In this document: positions 56,358 through 64,000 of the stretch, one piece after another
Numbering within the stretch: position 1 is the first letter of the stretch
How the letters are laid out: every line of letters starts with the position of its first letter
Origin: Rhodospirillales bacterium
GTDB taxonomy: Bacteria; Pseudomonadota; Alphaproteobacteria; Rhodospirillales; Magnetospirillaceae
Length of the DNA stretch: 64,000 nt
Assembly: GCA_019455065.1 (NCBI GenBank)
Contig: JACFNC010000005.1
Span: 62,001 to 126,000 of the forward strand
Direction: 5' to 3'
Translations under genes and position numbers: made by a program
The notes under the pieces: generated by a model
What the model saw: the letters and a program-made list of their open reading frames with translations, nothing else
Database searches by the model: none
What the model was told of the DNA's origin: nothing

Positions 56358-57734
56358 TCAATTCCGCTCATAGGTTTTTTCCACCAGCTTGCCCTTGAGG
56401 GTGCTGCGCTCCAGCGAGCCGGGCGATACCAGCATGACGTCGCAGCGGACCTTCAGCAGGCCACGCAAGCGGTCTTCGAGGTCGGACTTGAGCACCGCGA
56501 GGGCCGGTCCCTGGAGACCCTCCGAATGTTCGATCTTTACCTTGAGCGGCGGATCGACCTTCGGGCCCGGCTGATCGAGCACCACCCGCATGTCGCCGGT
56601 GACACGAGGGATGAACGTGGCCACGACGTTCTTGATTCCCATCGGGTAGACCTTGATGCCGCGGACGTTCAGCATGTCGTCGACGCGCCCGATGATCTTG
56701 AAGCGGTGCCCGGTAAAGCCGCAACCAGGGCATGGGCTGGTGAATACCTGCAACAGATCGCCGAACGAGTAACGGAAAGCCGGCGCCGCCTGATGGACGA
56801 ATGAGGTGATCACGCCTTCGCCGACGGCGCCATCCTCGATTGCGACGGGCTTCTTGGTCTCGGGATCGACGATGTCGTACCAGATGCAATTGTCCTCGGA
56901 AATCACATGCAGGCCGTGATACTCCGCGGAGTCGCAGGAGACGTTGGCCAACCCCCAGCAGCCTTGCGAGGAGTCGAAGATCTTGGCGCCGCCGAATCCC
57001 TCCTCGATCTTCTGCCGCACACCGGGAATGCCCGCTCCCGGCGAGCCGGCCGCCACGATGATTTCGATCCCAAGCTCACTGGCCGGCTTTCCCAGAACGC
57101 CGGGGCAGCGCTCGATGATCAGTTCCGCCAGTGAAGGCGTTCCAAGCAGCGCGCGTGGCCTGGTCAGGTTCGCGAACATCAGCATCCGCTCCACGCCGCC
57201 CTCGGCGCCGGCGGCAATCGGCCGGCATCCCATGTTGGCGAGGGCGCGCACGACGGGAACGCCCGCCGACCACATGGACAGGCCGAACCCCTGCAACACG
57301 GTGTCGCCCGGTCGAATGCCGGCCCGCCACCAGGAACGCGCCCAGGATTCGTCGTTCAGGCGCATGTCGGCTTCGGTGAAGGTGTAGAACGTGGGCAATC
57401 CAGACGTACCGGACGTGCAGAAAACGTGCTTCACCTGGTCGAGAGGGGCGCACAGATAGGTCCCATAGGGATGGCCGAACATCGCCATCGATTCTTCCTG
57501 GGCGACGCGGTCCTCCTCCTTGGTGCGGCAGATCGGCAGATTCCGGAAGTCGTCCCAACTGCGGATGTCGTCGGGCTTCGCACCGACGGCCTCGAGTTTC
57601 TTGCGGAAGAAGTGCGGCGAATTGTCGTAGACGTAGCGGATCTGGGTCATCAGGCGCTGAAGCTGAATTCGCTTCAGCTCTTCGAGCGGCAGGCCTTCGA
57701 CGGCTGGGTTCCAGTATTGCTGGGACTCGGTCAT
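56358..57734 (-). CDS. Phenylacetate-CoA ligase-like (PaaK family) AMP-forming ligase
   Basis: A 458-residue ANL enzyme of the PaaK type. The P-loop is HVFCTSGTSGLPTFYTFTEA, where the usual Gly-Lys after Thr is modified. Further segments: FDSSQGCWGLANV, TSFVHQAAPAFRYSFGDLLQ, and IIGRVDDMLNVRGIKVYP. Four Cys in the middle, including SPCPGCGFTGHRF, resemble the metal-binding motif of PaaK. Starts in an ATGA overlap with the DUF2889 gene. Probably activates an aromatic acid in the sigma-54 pathway. Confidence 0.8.
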   Translation of the reverse strand: MTESQQYWNPAVEGLPLEELKRIQLQRLMTQIRYVYDNSPHFFRKKLEAVGAKPDDIRSWDDFRNLPICRTKEEDRVAQEESMAMFGHPYGTYLCAPLDQVKHVFCTSGTSGLPTFYTFTEADMRLNDESWARSWWRAGIRPGDTVLQGFGLSMWSAGVPVVRALANMGCRPIAAGAEGGVERMLMFANLTRPRALLGTPSLAELIIERCPGVLGKPASELGIEIIVAAGSPGAGIPGVRQKIEEGFGGAKIFDSSQGCWGLANVSCDSAEYHGLHVISEDNCIWYDIVDPETKKPVAIEDGAVGEGVITSFVHQAAPAFRYSFGDLLQVFTSPCPGCGFTGHRFKIIGRVDDMLNVRGIKVYPMGIKNVVATFIPRVTGDMRVVLDQPGPKVDPPLKVKIEHSEGLQGPALAVLKSDLEDRLRGLLKVRCDVMLVSPGSLERSTLKGKLVEKTYERN

Positions 57735-58210
57735 GGTCTCTCTTCGCTAAGCCATTGAGGCAGATCATCTTCGCCGGCCAGGGTATGGCCGGCGCAGACA
57801 CCCATTTGCCGGCGCAAGGCGCGGAAGCGTTCACGATCGCCCTGGGCGACCGCTGCGCGGGCCTCGTCCGACTTGATCAGGACCAGGGCGAACCGGCAGA
57901 CCTGTTCGGCGATTTCCGACAGATAGGGGCATCCCATCGAGCCCCCTGTGATGTCGCGCAGCCGGCGGCTCAGGCCGTCGGCGATCTGGACGCCGGCAAG
58001 GGGGGCAAGCCCAGGCAGGCTTTGCGGGCAGCCTTCCGCATAGGGGATGCGCCCCATGCCGCCCGAAGCCGAAACGATTTTCAGTGTGCGCCGATCGATC
58101 GCCAGCGAGATCGAGATGTCGTGGAAAGGGTCCTCGAGCCGCCCTTGCAGGGTCATGACATCGCCTGACTGATCGGTGAGGGTGACCGAGATGGTGCGTT
58201 GCCGGATCAT
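57731..58210 (-). CDS. DUF2889 family protein
   Basis: A 159-residue protein that matches the DUF2889 pattern: acid labelled RLEDPFHDISISLAIDRRT, PYAEGCPQSLPGLAPLAGVQ, and DITGGSMGCPYLSEIAEQVC. Cys residues in EGCPQ, MGCPY and VGVCAGH-like positions recur. The function of the family is unknown to me. It overlaps both neighbours by 4 bp, so its dose is tied to the PrpD-like and PaaK-like proteins. It may be an accessory or a small hydrolase of the same pathway. Confidence 0.7.
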   Translation of the reverse strand: MIRQRTISVTLTDQSGDVMTLQGRLEDPFHDISISLAIDRRTLKIVSASGGMGRIPYAEGCPQSLPGLAPLAGVQIADGLSRRLRDITGGSMGCPYLSEIAEQVCRFALVLIKSDEARAAVAQGDRERFRALRRQMGVCAGHTLAGEDDLPQWLSEERP

Positions 58211-59463
58211 CGCGCGTGGGCCTTGCGCGGGGGATGAGTGTCGATAGTCACGCTGGCGCGAAGGCCCGAGAGGTCACGCGCTGCTCCCAGTGCAAGGACG
58301 GCATCCGCCAAGGCATTCGCCCCCGCGGGGCCCAGCGTGGGGTCGGCCAGGGCGTGGAACTTGGCACGGATCTCGTTGGGCGCGAGTGGGTTTCCGTGAG
58401 CCCCCCGCGGCAGGCCCGTGTCCATTTCGTAACGGTCGCCGTAGCGTGTCTGAATGACCACGCGCTCCGCGCCCGCCGCGGTGACGAGCGAGAATCCTCG
58501 CATGAGCCAACCCACGGGCGCTTTCAGGAGATATTGGGGCTTCATCTCTCCTGGCCCCAGCCGACCGGCTGTGAACAGCATCGCAAGACAGAAGGGCAAA
58601 CTGCGCTCGAGGGCGGCTGCATCCGGCTCGCCAACCGCACCCTTTAGGGTGGGATCGGGCGAGTGCACCTCGATTGCCTCGATGTCTTCCGGGTGCAAGC
58701 GATGCGCCGCCTTCAGCGCCAGCGCCGCATCCAGGATGGCATGCAACCCTGGAGTTGCGGCATGAATACGGACGCGGCGCCGGGCTAGCGCGACCCCGTT
58801 CGCGGCGCCCCCGACCAGTGCTGACGTGATGACGCCGCTACGGCGCGACCGTTCCCAGTTTGCGCGGCCTGCCCGCCCTTCGGTGACCCGCCTTGCCGCC
58901 AGAAGTCCGGACAGCGCAGGCGGGGCTACGGGTTGCGACGCCGCCATTTCTAGCGCGCGTGCCGTGGCCGCCTGGTTGAGGCCAAGCAACCGGGCCGAAG
59001 CTGCGGCCGCGGCGGCCGCCTCGGTTGCCCCCGTCTTGTCGACCGCGTGGCCATTTCCAAGGCGCGAAGCGACCTCGTATCCCACCGAAACGGCTGTCAG
59101 GAACTCACGTCCCGAAACGCTGGCCATTTGTGCCGCAGCCAGAGCCGCCGGAACCACCGCCGACCCGATCGCTGAGCCCGCTGCGCCGATCATGTCGTCG
59201 AGGTCACACGCCAGCCCGGCAAGAGCGTCGTCAATCAGCGCGCACAGGACGCTGTTTTCGCAGCCGTTCCCCCCGGGCGATACGGTAAGAAGGGCCGGCA
59301 CGGAAGGCGGCGGGGAGGTGGAGCCGTCTTCCAACCGCCGGGCGCCGGCCAGGGCACAGCCCAGCCAGTCGAGGACGGCGTATGCCGCAGCCTCGTCCGC
59401 ACCTGCCGACAACGCGTCGGCGTCGACGGCCAGGACATCCCGTGCCAGATCATCCCACATCAT
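58207..59463 (-). CDS. MmgE/PrpD family protein, variant active site
   Basis: A 418-residue member of the MmgE/PrpD family (2-methylcitrate dehydratase, cis-aconitate decarboxylase). The family core is seen in CDLDDMIGAAGSAIGSAVVP and in GRAGRANWERSRRSGVITSA. A His is kept in ATPGLHAILDAALALKAAH. The His residues that usually flank the LDxDD element (as in HALDFDDTH...HPG) are missing. It may use another substrate or chemistry. First gene of the sigma-54 operon. ATG 59463 has GGAGG seven bases before it; ATG 59460 is adjacent. Confidence 0.75.
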   Translation of the reverse strand: MMWDDLARDVLAVDADALSAGADEAAAYAVLDWLGCALAGARRLEDGSTSPPPSVPALLTVSPGGNGCENSVLCALIDDALAGLACDLDDMIGAAGSAIGSAVVPAALAAAQMASVSGREFLTAVSVGYEVASRLGNGHAVDKTGATEAAAAAAASARLLGLNQAATARALEMAASQPVAPPALSGLLAARRVTEGRAGRANWERSRRSGVITSALVGGAANGVALARRRVRIHAATPGLHAILDAALALKAAHRLHPEDIEAIEVHSPDPTLKGAVGEPDAAALERSLPFCLAMLFTAGRLGPGEMKPQYLLKAPVGWLMRGFSLVTAAGAERVVIQTRYGDRYEMDTGLPRGAHGNPLAPNEIRAKFHALADPTLGPAGANALADAVLALGAARDLSGLRASVTIDTHPPRKAHAR

Positions 59464-59488
59464 TCGCGTGCCTCCGAACGGGGTAACA

Positions 59489-59503
59489 GCAAGTCACGTG
59501 CCA
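59489..59503 (-). promoter_or_regulatory. Sigma-54 (-24/-12) promoter
   Basis: On the minus strand the sequence reads TGGCACGTGACTTGC, an exact match to the TGGCACG-N4-TTGC consensus. The -24 GG lies at 59502-59501 and the -12 GC at 59490-59489. Transcription should begin near 59477, 14 bases before the PrpD-like ATG, leaving room for its GGAGG. The regulator encoded at 59689 is the natural activator. Confidence 0.85.
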
Positions 59504-59545
59504 ATGAGGCCGCCCCCTCATAGAACCGCCGTCTTGGCCGAAGTC

Positions 59546-59560
59546 TGGCAAGCCCTGCCA
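59546..59560. promoter_or_regulatory. Possible upstream activator site for the sigma-54 promoter
   Basis: TGGCAAGCCCTGCCA is a 15-bp inverted repeat with perfect 5-bp arms centred about 75 bp upstream of the expected start. A weaker GTTC-N7-GAAC repeat lies at 59590-59604. Both are in the 225-bp gap between the activator stop and the PrpD-like start; either could bind the activator. Confidence 0.35.
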
Positions 59561-59688
59561 CCTGCATAGCGGCAAGGCGCGCGGAGCCCGTTCGGAAACT
59601 GAACCGAGGCGTTCAGCTTTAGGGTGTCTGTCGGCCGGGACGGGGCGCCACCACCTGCACCACGATGGCGGGCGCCCTTTGCCACCGG

Positions 59689-61605
59689 CTAGGACACGTC
59701 CTGAGGCGTCGCGACGTTGGCTTGTTTCAACTTGGTCCACAGCGTGGTTCGGCTGATGCCGAGGATGCGGGCAAGGGCGGCCCGGTTGTCGCCGACGCGG
59801 CGGATCGCCTGCTCGAGGATCTGCTGTTCCATGACGGCGAGCGGACCGAGGTCCACGGTCAGCTTGCTATCGGCGGTTCGCTCGACCGCTGTGCTGGTGA
59901 CCTCGGTGCGAAGTTCGTCGAGGAAAGCCCGGTCATCCATTACCCGGGACAACACGACGTACCGTTCCATGATGTTCTCAAGCTCGCGGACGTTGCCCGG
60001 CCAATGATGGGTTTGCAGCCATGCAAGCAGGGTTTCCGACGGTGTGCGGGCCGGGATGCCGTGAACCTGGCCGGCTCGCTCCAGGAATGCCGTCGCCAGC
60101 AGAGGGATATCCTCGCGCCGCGCCCGCAGGGGCGGCACCGTCAGCCGGATGATGTTTAGCCGGTAATAGAGATCGACCCGAAAATTGCCCTCCTCGACGG
60201 CGCTCAGCAGGTTGTCGTTGCTTGCGGCGATGATCCTGATATCGACGGGCAGGACGCGGTCGCCGCCCACGCGCATGACCTGACGCTCCTGCAGCACACG
60301 CAGCAGGCGCGCCTGGAGATCGAGCGAGATCTTGCCGATCTCGTCGAGAAAGATGGTGCCGCCGTGGGCCAACTCGAACAGGCCCGGCTTACCGCCCTTG
60401 CGCGCCCCGGTGAACGCACCATGCTCATAGCCGAACAATTCGCTCTCGAGGAGGTTCGACGGCAGTGCGGCGCAGTTGATCGCGACGAACGGGCCATTCC
60501 GTCGTCTCTCGCTCGCCTGGTGGATGCCCTGGGCGAACAACTCCTTGCCGGTGCCGCTTTCGCCGATGATCAACACGGTGGCGTCCATGCCCGCTATCTC
60601 GCGCGCTTTGGTCACCGCCAGCCGCATGGGTTGACTTTTTCCGATGATGTTATCGAGCGAGTACCGCGCGACCAGGCCCTGGCTGTAGACCTCCTTTCTG
60701 ATCCGCTCCTCCATGCGCTGGATCTTGGTGATGTCCTGGAAGGTCACCACCGTGCCAACCACCTTCTGTCCGACGGCGATGGTCGCCCGACTGGCCAGAA
60801 TTTTCTGACTTCCCAGCTCGACCAAGTAGTTGCGCCGCGGCGAGCAGTCCTGGAGGACGTTGTTGAGCGGGGATGGTCCTTCGTCCACCACCTTGCCCGG
60901 CCGCAAGCCGAACGTGCGCTCCGCGACATGGTTGCACAGGGTCACCTTGCGATCGGGGCCTATGGCCAGGACTCCGTCATAGACGTGATCCAGGATGGTC
61001 TGGAGCAGCTCACTTCGCTCCCATTCCTGGTGCATCGCCTTGATGACCGTGGTTGCCCGTTCCATCGCCTGGACGACCGCTTGGCGGTTGGTCTGGACCA
61101 CGATGCCGGTAAGCCCGACCTCTCGCGCGAGGCGCGCGCCCCGTGCACTACGCATCACCACCACCTGCATCCCCGAACTTGCCGCCCAGGCGATCTGGGT
61201 CTGGAACTGGGTGGGATTGGCGTAGGCGAAAATTCGAACGTCCACGCCAAGCAGTTCGGTGAACCAAGACAATTCCAGGTCTCGCGCCTCCTGCTGATAG
61301 GCCACGAGACCGATGCGCTGTCCGTGTTCCCGCGCCTGACGCAGGGCGTAGAAATAGTCGGAGGCGGTCGGGGCCAGATGGACTATCGGAAGGTCGACCG
61401 CGGCCTCGATGGCTCGGGCCGAGGCGTCGCGAGAAATCACGACATGTATGTTCGGGTTCCTGGCGATCGCCTGACGGGCCTTGTCGGCCGCTTCCTCAAA
61501 GACCCCCTCGATGACCTCGATTTCGATTTGTAGGCTGGCGGCAACCTCACGGCACAAACTCGTGAGTTCCGGTGTCGGACTATTGAATAGGATTTGCGCA
61601 GGCAT
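59689..61605 (-). CDS. Sigma-54-dependent activator with PrpR-type sensor domain
   Basis: A 638-residue bacterial enhancer-binding protein. Domains in order: a PrpR_N-like sensor (1-~190; [20 protein letters not shown]), PAS (~200-305; [19 protein letters not shown]), AAA+ (~330-560) and a Fis-type HTH ([20 protein letters not shown]). Walker A GESGTGKE, the sigma-54 contact loop GAFTGA, and [11 protein letters not shown] (Walker B) are all intact, so it should be active. PrpR_N domains sense small organic acids such as 2-methylcitrate or their analogues. It lies between the CitE-like gene and the operon that begins with the sigma-54 promoter, all on the minus strand. Confidence 0.88.
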   Translation of the reverse strand: MPAQILFNSPTPELTSLCREVAASLQIEIEVIEGVFEEAADKARQAIARNPNIHVVISRDASARAIEAAVDLPIVHLAPTASDYFYALRQAREHGQRIGLVAYQQEARDLELSWFTELLGVDVRIFAYANPTQFQTQIAWAASSGMQVVVMRSARGARLAREVGLTGIVVQTNRQAVVQAMERATTVIKAMHQEWERSELLQTILDHVYDGVLAIGPDRKVTLCNHVAERTFGLRPGKVVDEGPSPLNNVLQDCSPRRNYLVELGSQKILASRATIAVGQKVVGTVVTFQDITKIQRMEERIRKEVYSQGLVARYSLDNIIGKSQPMRLAVTKAREIAGMDATVLIIGESGTGKELFAQGIHQASERRRNGPFVAINCAALPSNLLESELFGYEHGAFTGARKGGKPGLFELAHGGTIFLDEIGKISLDLQARLLRVLQERQVMRVGGDRVLPVDIRIIAASNDNLLSAVEEGNFRVDLYYRLNIIRLTVPPLRARREDIPLLATAFLERAGQVHGIPARTPSETLLAWLQTHHWPGNVRELENIMERYVVLSRVMDDRAFLDELRTEVTSTAVERTADSKLTVDLGPLAVMEQQILEQAIRRVGDNRAALARILGISRTTLWTKLKQANVATPQDVS

Positions 61606-61664
61606 GAGCCCCTACGATACGCAACTTCGCCGGTCCGGACGCCTTCCCAGCAGGCCAGATAGTA

Positions 61665-62528
61665 TTACTCCATCGGCGCGTTCAGCGCGAGGATGGCGCG
61701 AGCCCGGTCGACCACAGGCTTGTCGATCATCCGTCCCTCAAGGCTACCGACGCCCGATCCCGTCCGTTCCACATCGGCCCAGAGATCGAGCACCCGGCGC
61801 GCCCAGATGATTTCTTCCGGAGTTGGGCCGAACCCGGCGTTAACAATGGGAACTTGCGCGGGATGGATGCACAGGGCGCCCGTCATGCCCAAGGCTCTGC
61901 CGGCAGTCACGATGGCCGCGTAGGCTTCGAGATTCTGAAAGTCGGCCAGCGACCCGGGGAGGCCGAGCGCCATCAGACCGCGGGCGCGGGCCGCCAGCGC
62001 CACTGACTGGCACGGCAAGCCGAGTGTGGCAGGTGCGGGCGGCACCGTCAGCGCCCGGGAAAAATCCTCGCCCCCGAAAGCTAAGCCGATCACCCGCGGC
62101 GTTGCAGCCAACGCCCCGACCTCGGCCAACCCCGCGGGTGTTTCGATCAGCGGCAACAGGCACGTCGCACCCTGCGGCAAGCCGGCGCGCAGCTCCAATT
62201 CGCCGATCAGTGCCGCGACCGCTCGCACCTGACCCGCGTCCTCGACCTTCGGAAGCATGATGGCGCGCACCGACGACCCTACCGCCGCGCGCAGATCCTC
62301 GATCAGGTCGAGCCATGAGGCGTTCACACGCACGACGACCGGGACCCCCTTGCCCGCCAGACGAGAGCTTTCTTCGGCTATGCGAAGTCTGGCATCAGGT
62401 TTCGCCGTCGGCGCAACGCCGTCCTCGAGATCGAGAATGACGGCGTCGGCGTCGCGCTGGTGCGCCTTCGCCAGCAAGCGCGTAGCGTCAGCCGGCACGA
62501 ACAGAAGTGAACGCCAACCATTCCTCAT
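61665..62528 (-). CDS. CitE/HpcH-type acyl-CoA lyase (citramalyl- or malyl-CoA lyase-like)
   Basis: A 287-residue CitE-like TIM barrel. Motifs: RSLLFVPADATRLLAKA, ADAVILDLEDGVAP with the metal-binding acidic pair, IMLPKVEDAGQV, LLPLIETPAGL, LAFGGEDFSRAL, and GALCIHPAQVPIVNAGF. Cleaves a 3-hydroxyacyl-CoA into acetyl-CoA and an oxoacid. ATGA overlap with the MaoC gene and the order CoA-transferase, MaoC, lyase suggest the citramalyl-CoA lyase step of itaconate or mesaconate degradation. The frame continues upstream only as a shadow. Confidence 0.82.
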   Translation of the reverse strand: MRNGWRSLLFVPADATRLLAKAHQRDADAVILDLEDGVAPTAKPDARLRIAEESSRLAGKGVPVVVRVNASWLDLIEDLRAAVGSSVRAIMLPKVEDAGQVRAVAALIGELELRAGLPQGATCLLPLIETPAGLAEVGALAATPRVIGLAFGGEDFSRALTVPPAPATLGLPCQSVALAARARGLMALGLPGSLADFQNLEAYAAIVTAGRALGMTGALCIHPAQVPIVNAGFGPTPEEIIWARRVLDLWADVERTGSGVGSLEGRMIDKPVVDRARAILALNAPME

Positions 62529-63364
62529 GTTTCGATTTCGGCGGTCATGGCGACTTCCCCGCCGTCGTCCACCGCCCACAAATCGGCGCCGCTCGCGCGC
62601 GGGGCGCCGCAAAGGGTGAGCCGCCGGCCGTCGAACAACGGCCGCCGCGCCCGGAAACGGAAAGCGGTGACGGTGGCCTGGGGGTTGTGGCGTAGAAAGA
62701 GGTCGACCAGCAATGTCGCGGTCAGGGGGCCGTGCACCACCAATCCCGGATAGCCTTCTGTCTCCGTCGCATAGGGGCGATCGTAGTGGATGCGGTGCGC
62801 ATTGAAGGTCAGCGCGGAATAGCGGAACAGGAGTACGGGATCGGGAATGATCGTGCGGCTCCACGCAGGATTGGCTGGCATTTCTTCGGGCGCTTGTGCC
62901 GCCGTGTGCGCCGCCGCCTTGTCTCGATAGACGATTTCCTGAACTTCGGTCACGGCCGGCCCGCCCGGCGTGCTGATGACGTGCCTCACCTTGACGAAGA
63001 CGAGGCGGCCCGACTTGCCCGTCTTGGGCGTGACCTCGGCGATTGACGAGCGGCGCGTGAGCGGCACCCCCACGGGGATGGGCAGATGGAAGGTCAGGCC
63101 GCCTGCGGCCCACATGCGGCGCGGCAATTCGATCGGCGGCAGGAAGCCGCCGCGCCGCGGATGGCCGTCGACCCCGATGCCGCTTTGGGTGGTCTGGGTC
63201 TGAAAGAACAGCCAGTGACCGAGCGGCGGTAGGACATCGCGAACCCAGGGCGGCTCCTCGTGGTCCAAGGTGGCGGCGAGGCGAGCCAGGACCGATGCTG
63301 TGGCGACGTCGCGCCCCAGTTCGGTGCGCCCGACCCACTGCCGCGTGTCTTCCAACTCCATCAA
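62525..63364 (-). CDS. MaoC-like itaconyl-/mesaconyl-CoA hydratase
   Basis: A 279-residue two-hotdog hydratase of the mesaconyl-C4-CoA/itaconyl-CoA type. N-terminal half: LPPLGHWLFFQTQTTQSGIG and FLPPIELPRRMWAAGGLTFH. C-terminal half: LLFRYSALTFNAHRIHYDRP carries the catalytic-type Asn-His, followed by EGYPGLVVHGPLTATLLVDL. Together these fit the Ich/Meh group better than FabZ or hydratase 2. It overlaps the CoA-transferase stop by 4 bp. Confidence 0.83.
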   Translation of the reverse strand: MMELEDTRQWVGRTELGRDVATASVLARLAATLDHEEPPWVRDVLPPLGHWLFFQTQTTQSGIGVDGHPRRGGFLPPIELPRRMWAAGGLTFHLPIPVGVPLTRRSSIAEVTPKTGKSGRLVFVKVRHVISTPGGPAVTEVQEIVYRDKAAAHTAAQAPEEMPANPAWSRTIIPDPVLLFRYSALTFNAHRIHYDRPYATETEGYPGLVVHGPLTATLLVDLFLRHNPQATVTAFRFRARRPLFDGRRLTLCGAPRASGADLWAVDDGGEVAMTAEIET

Positions 63365-64000
63365 CCAAACTCGCGACGGATGGCCGCCGAGTGTTGCCCG
63401 ACGGCCGGAACCGGGCGGGCGCGAAACTCGTCGCCACGCCAGCGCACCGGCGGCGCCACCGTGGCGGCGGGTCCCGACGGGGTCGAAACGGTCATGCGCC
63501 GTAGCTGGGCGTGCGTCGACAGATCGGCGACGCCGTTGAGCGATCCAAAGGCGATCCGCGCATCTTGCAGCCGGGCGACGAGGAGCGGCCGGTCGAGACC
63601 GGCGAACACCTCGCCGATGACCGCGTCCAGCGCCGGGCGGTTGGCGACCCGCGCGGGGTTCGAGCTAAAGCGCGGATCGACGGCGACCTCGGGTCGCTCG
63701 AGAACCTTCTCGCAGAACGCAAGCCACTCCCGCTCGTTCTGGATGGCCAACACCACGTCGCGGCCATCGCCCACGGGATAGGCGCCATACGGTGCGATGG
63801 AGGGATGGTTGAGCCCCACCCGCTGCGGGGCCTTGCCGGCGTAGTCGTAGTGCAGAAGCGGCACGGTCATCCAGTCGGCCAGCGCGTCGAACAACGACAC
63901 CTGGATGCCACGGCCGACCCCGGTCCTGTCACGCTCGTAGAGGGCCTGGAGCACGGCGGCATGGGCGTACATGCCGCAGGCGATGTCGGCGACCGAGACA
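63361..64000 (-). CDS. Class III CoA-transferase (CaiB/BaiF), C-terminal part, itaconate/mesaconate type
   Basis: The frame is open to the window edge; about 213 residues of the C-terminal half are seen. Segments: VSVADIACGMYAHAAVLQAL, GRGIQVSLFDALADWMTVPL, and ERPEVAVDPRFSSNPARVAN. The VSVADIACGMYA segment is typical of itaconate/mesaconate CoA-transferases. Catalytic Asp region is out of view. It heads the transferase-hydratase-lyase trio. The N-terminus is beyond 64000. Confidence 0.78.
   Translation of the reverse strand, partial: VSVADIACGMYAHAAVLQALYERDRTGVGRGIQVSLFDALADWMTVPLLHYDYAGKAPQRVGLNHPSIAPYGAYPVGDGRDVVLAIQNEREWLAFCEKVLERPEVAVDPRFSSNPARVANRPALDAVIGEVFAGLDRPLLVARLQDARIAFGSLNGVADLSTHAQLRRMTVSTPSGPAATVAPPVRWRGDEFRARPVPAVGQHSAAIRREFG

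Overview
The window is high-GC DNA with short intergenic gaps, many ATGA start/stop overlaps and several branched-chain (Liv-type) ABC transporters. It reads like an alphaproteobacterium of the Rhodospirillales or Magnetospirillum sort that can degrade aromatic and alicyclic acids without oxygen. The lineage is an inference from gene style. The pathway assignment rests on recognisable enzymes.

Layout: (1) 1-1631, minus: end of a polysaccharide locus (GT2 glycosyltransferase, undecaprenyl-phosphate sugar transferase), unrelated to the rest. (2) 1896-4069, minus: thioesterase, quinone-oxidoreductase-like protein and a TetR regulator. (3) 4388-13545, plus: a five-gene Liv-type uptake system, then a cyclohexanecarboxylate/aryl-CoA ligase-like enzyme, acyl-CoA dehydrogenase, class III CoA-transferase/racemase and SDR. 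(4) 13550-20665: a second ligase; a thiolase plus MaoC hydratase; and on the minus strand had-oah-dch, the three enzymes that follow dearomatisation in the benzoyl-CoA pathway. (5) 20845-39377: ligase, orphan binding protein, second TetR, CoA-transferase, enoyl-CoA hydratases, three acyl-CoA dehydrogenases, an Fe-S protein, and a four-subunit ATP-dependent (class I, bzd/mbd-type) benzoyl-CoA reductase at 31993-36236. (6) 39453-47390: FAD oxidoreductase, a second complete Liv-type transporter and a large acyl-CoA synthetase. (7) 47497-53198: a divergent two-subunit B12 acyl-CoA mutase with its MeaB-type GTPase, third TetR, alpha-methylacyl-CoA racemase and a PaaG-like isomerase. (8) 53224-64000, minus: a sigma-54 operon (PrpD-like, DUF2889, PaaK-like ligase, ferredoxin, amidohydrolase, dienoyl-CoA-reductase-like flavoprotein), its probable PrpR-type activator, and a CoA-transferase/MaoC/CitE trio resembling itaconate or mesaconate degradation.

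How it fits together: acids are imported, activated by one of six AMP-forming ligases, reduced (benzoyl-CoA reductase), hydrated (Dch), oxidised (Had), ring-opened (Oah) and shortened by beta-oxidation enzymes. The racemase, B12 mutase and several acyl-CoA dehydrogenases suggest that methyl-branched or quaternary-carbon substrates are also handled. Between 4 and 38 kb nearly every transcription unit has a TTGACA -35 element followed by a palindrome of the form TGAMTGA-N4-TCAKTCA (or a compact 14-bp TGAM-N6-KTCA version) near the expected start site. This looks like one acyl-CoA-responsive TetR regulon. The 53-59 kb operon instead has a consensus -24/-12 promoter.

No rRNA, tRNA, insertion sequence, CRISPR array or phage gene was seen. 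All assignments are by reading motifs by eye; no database search was run.
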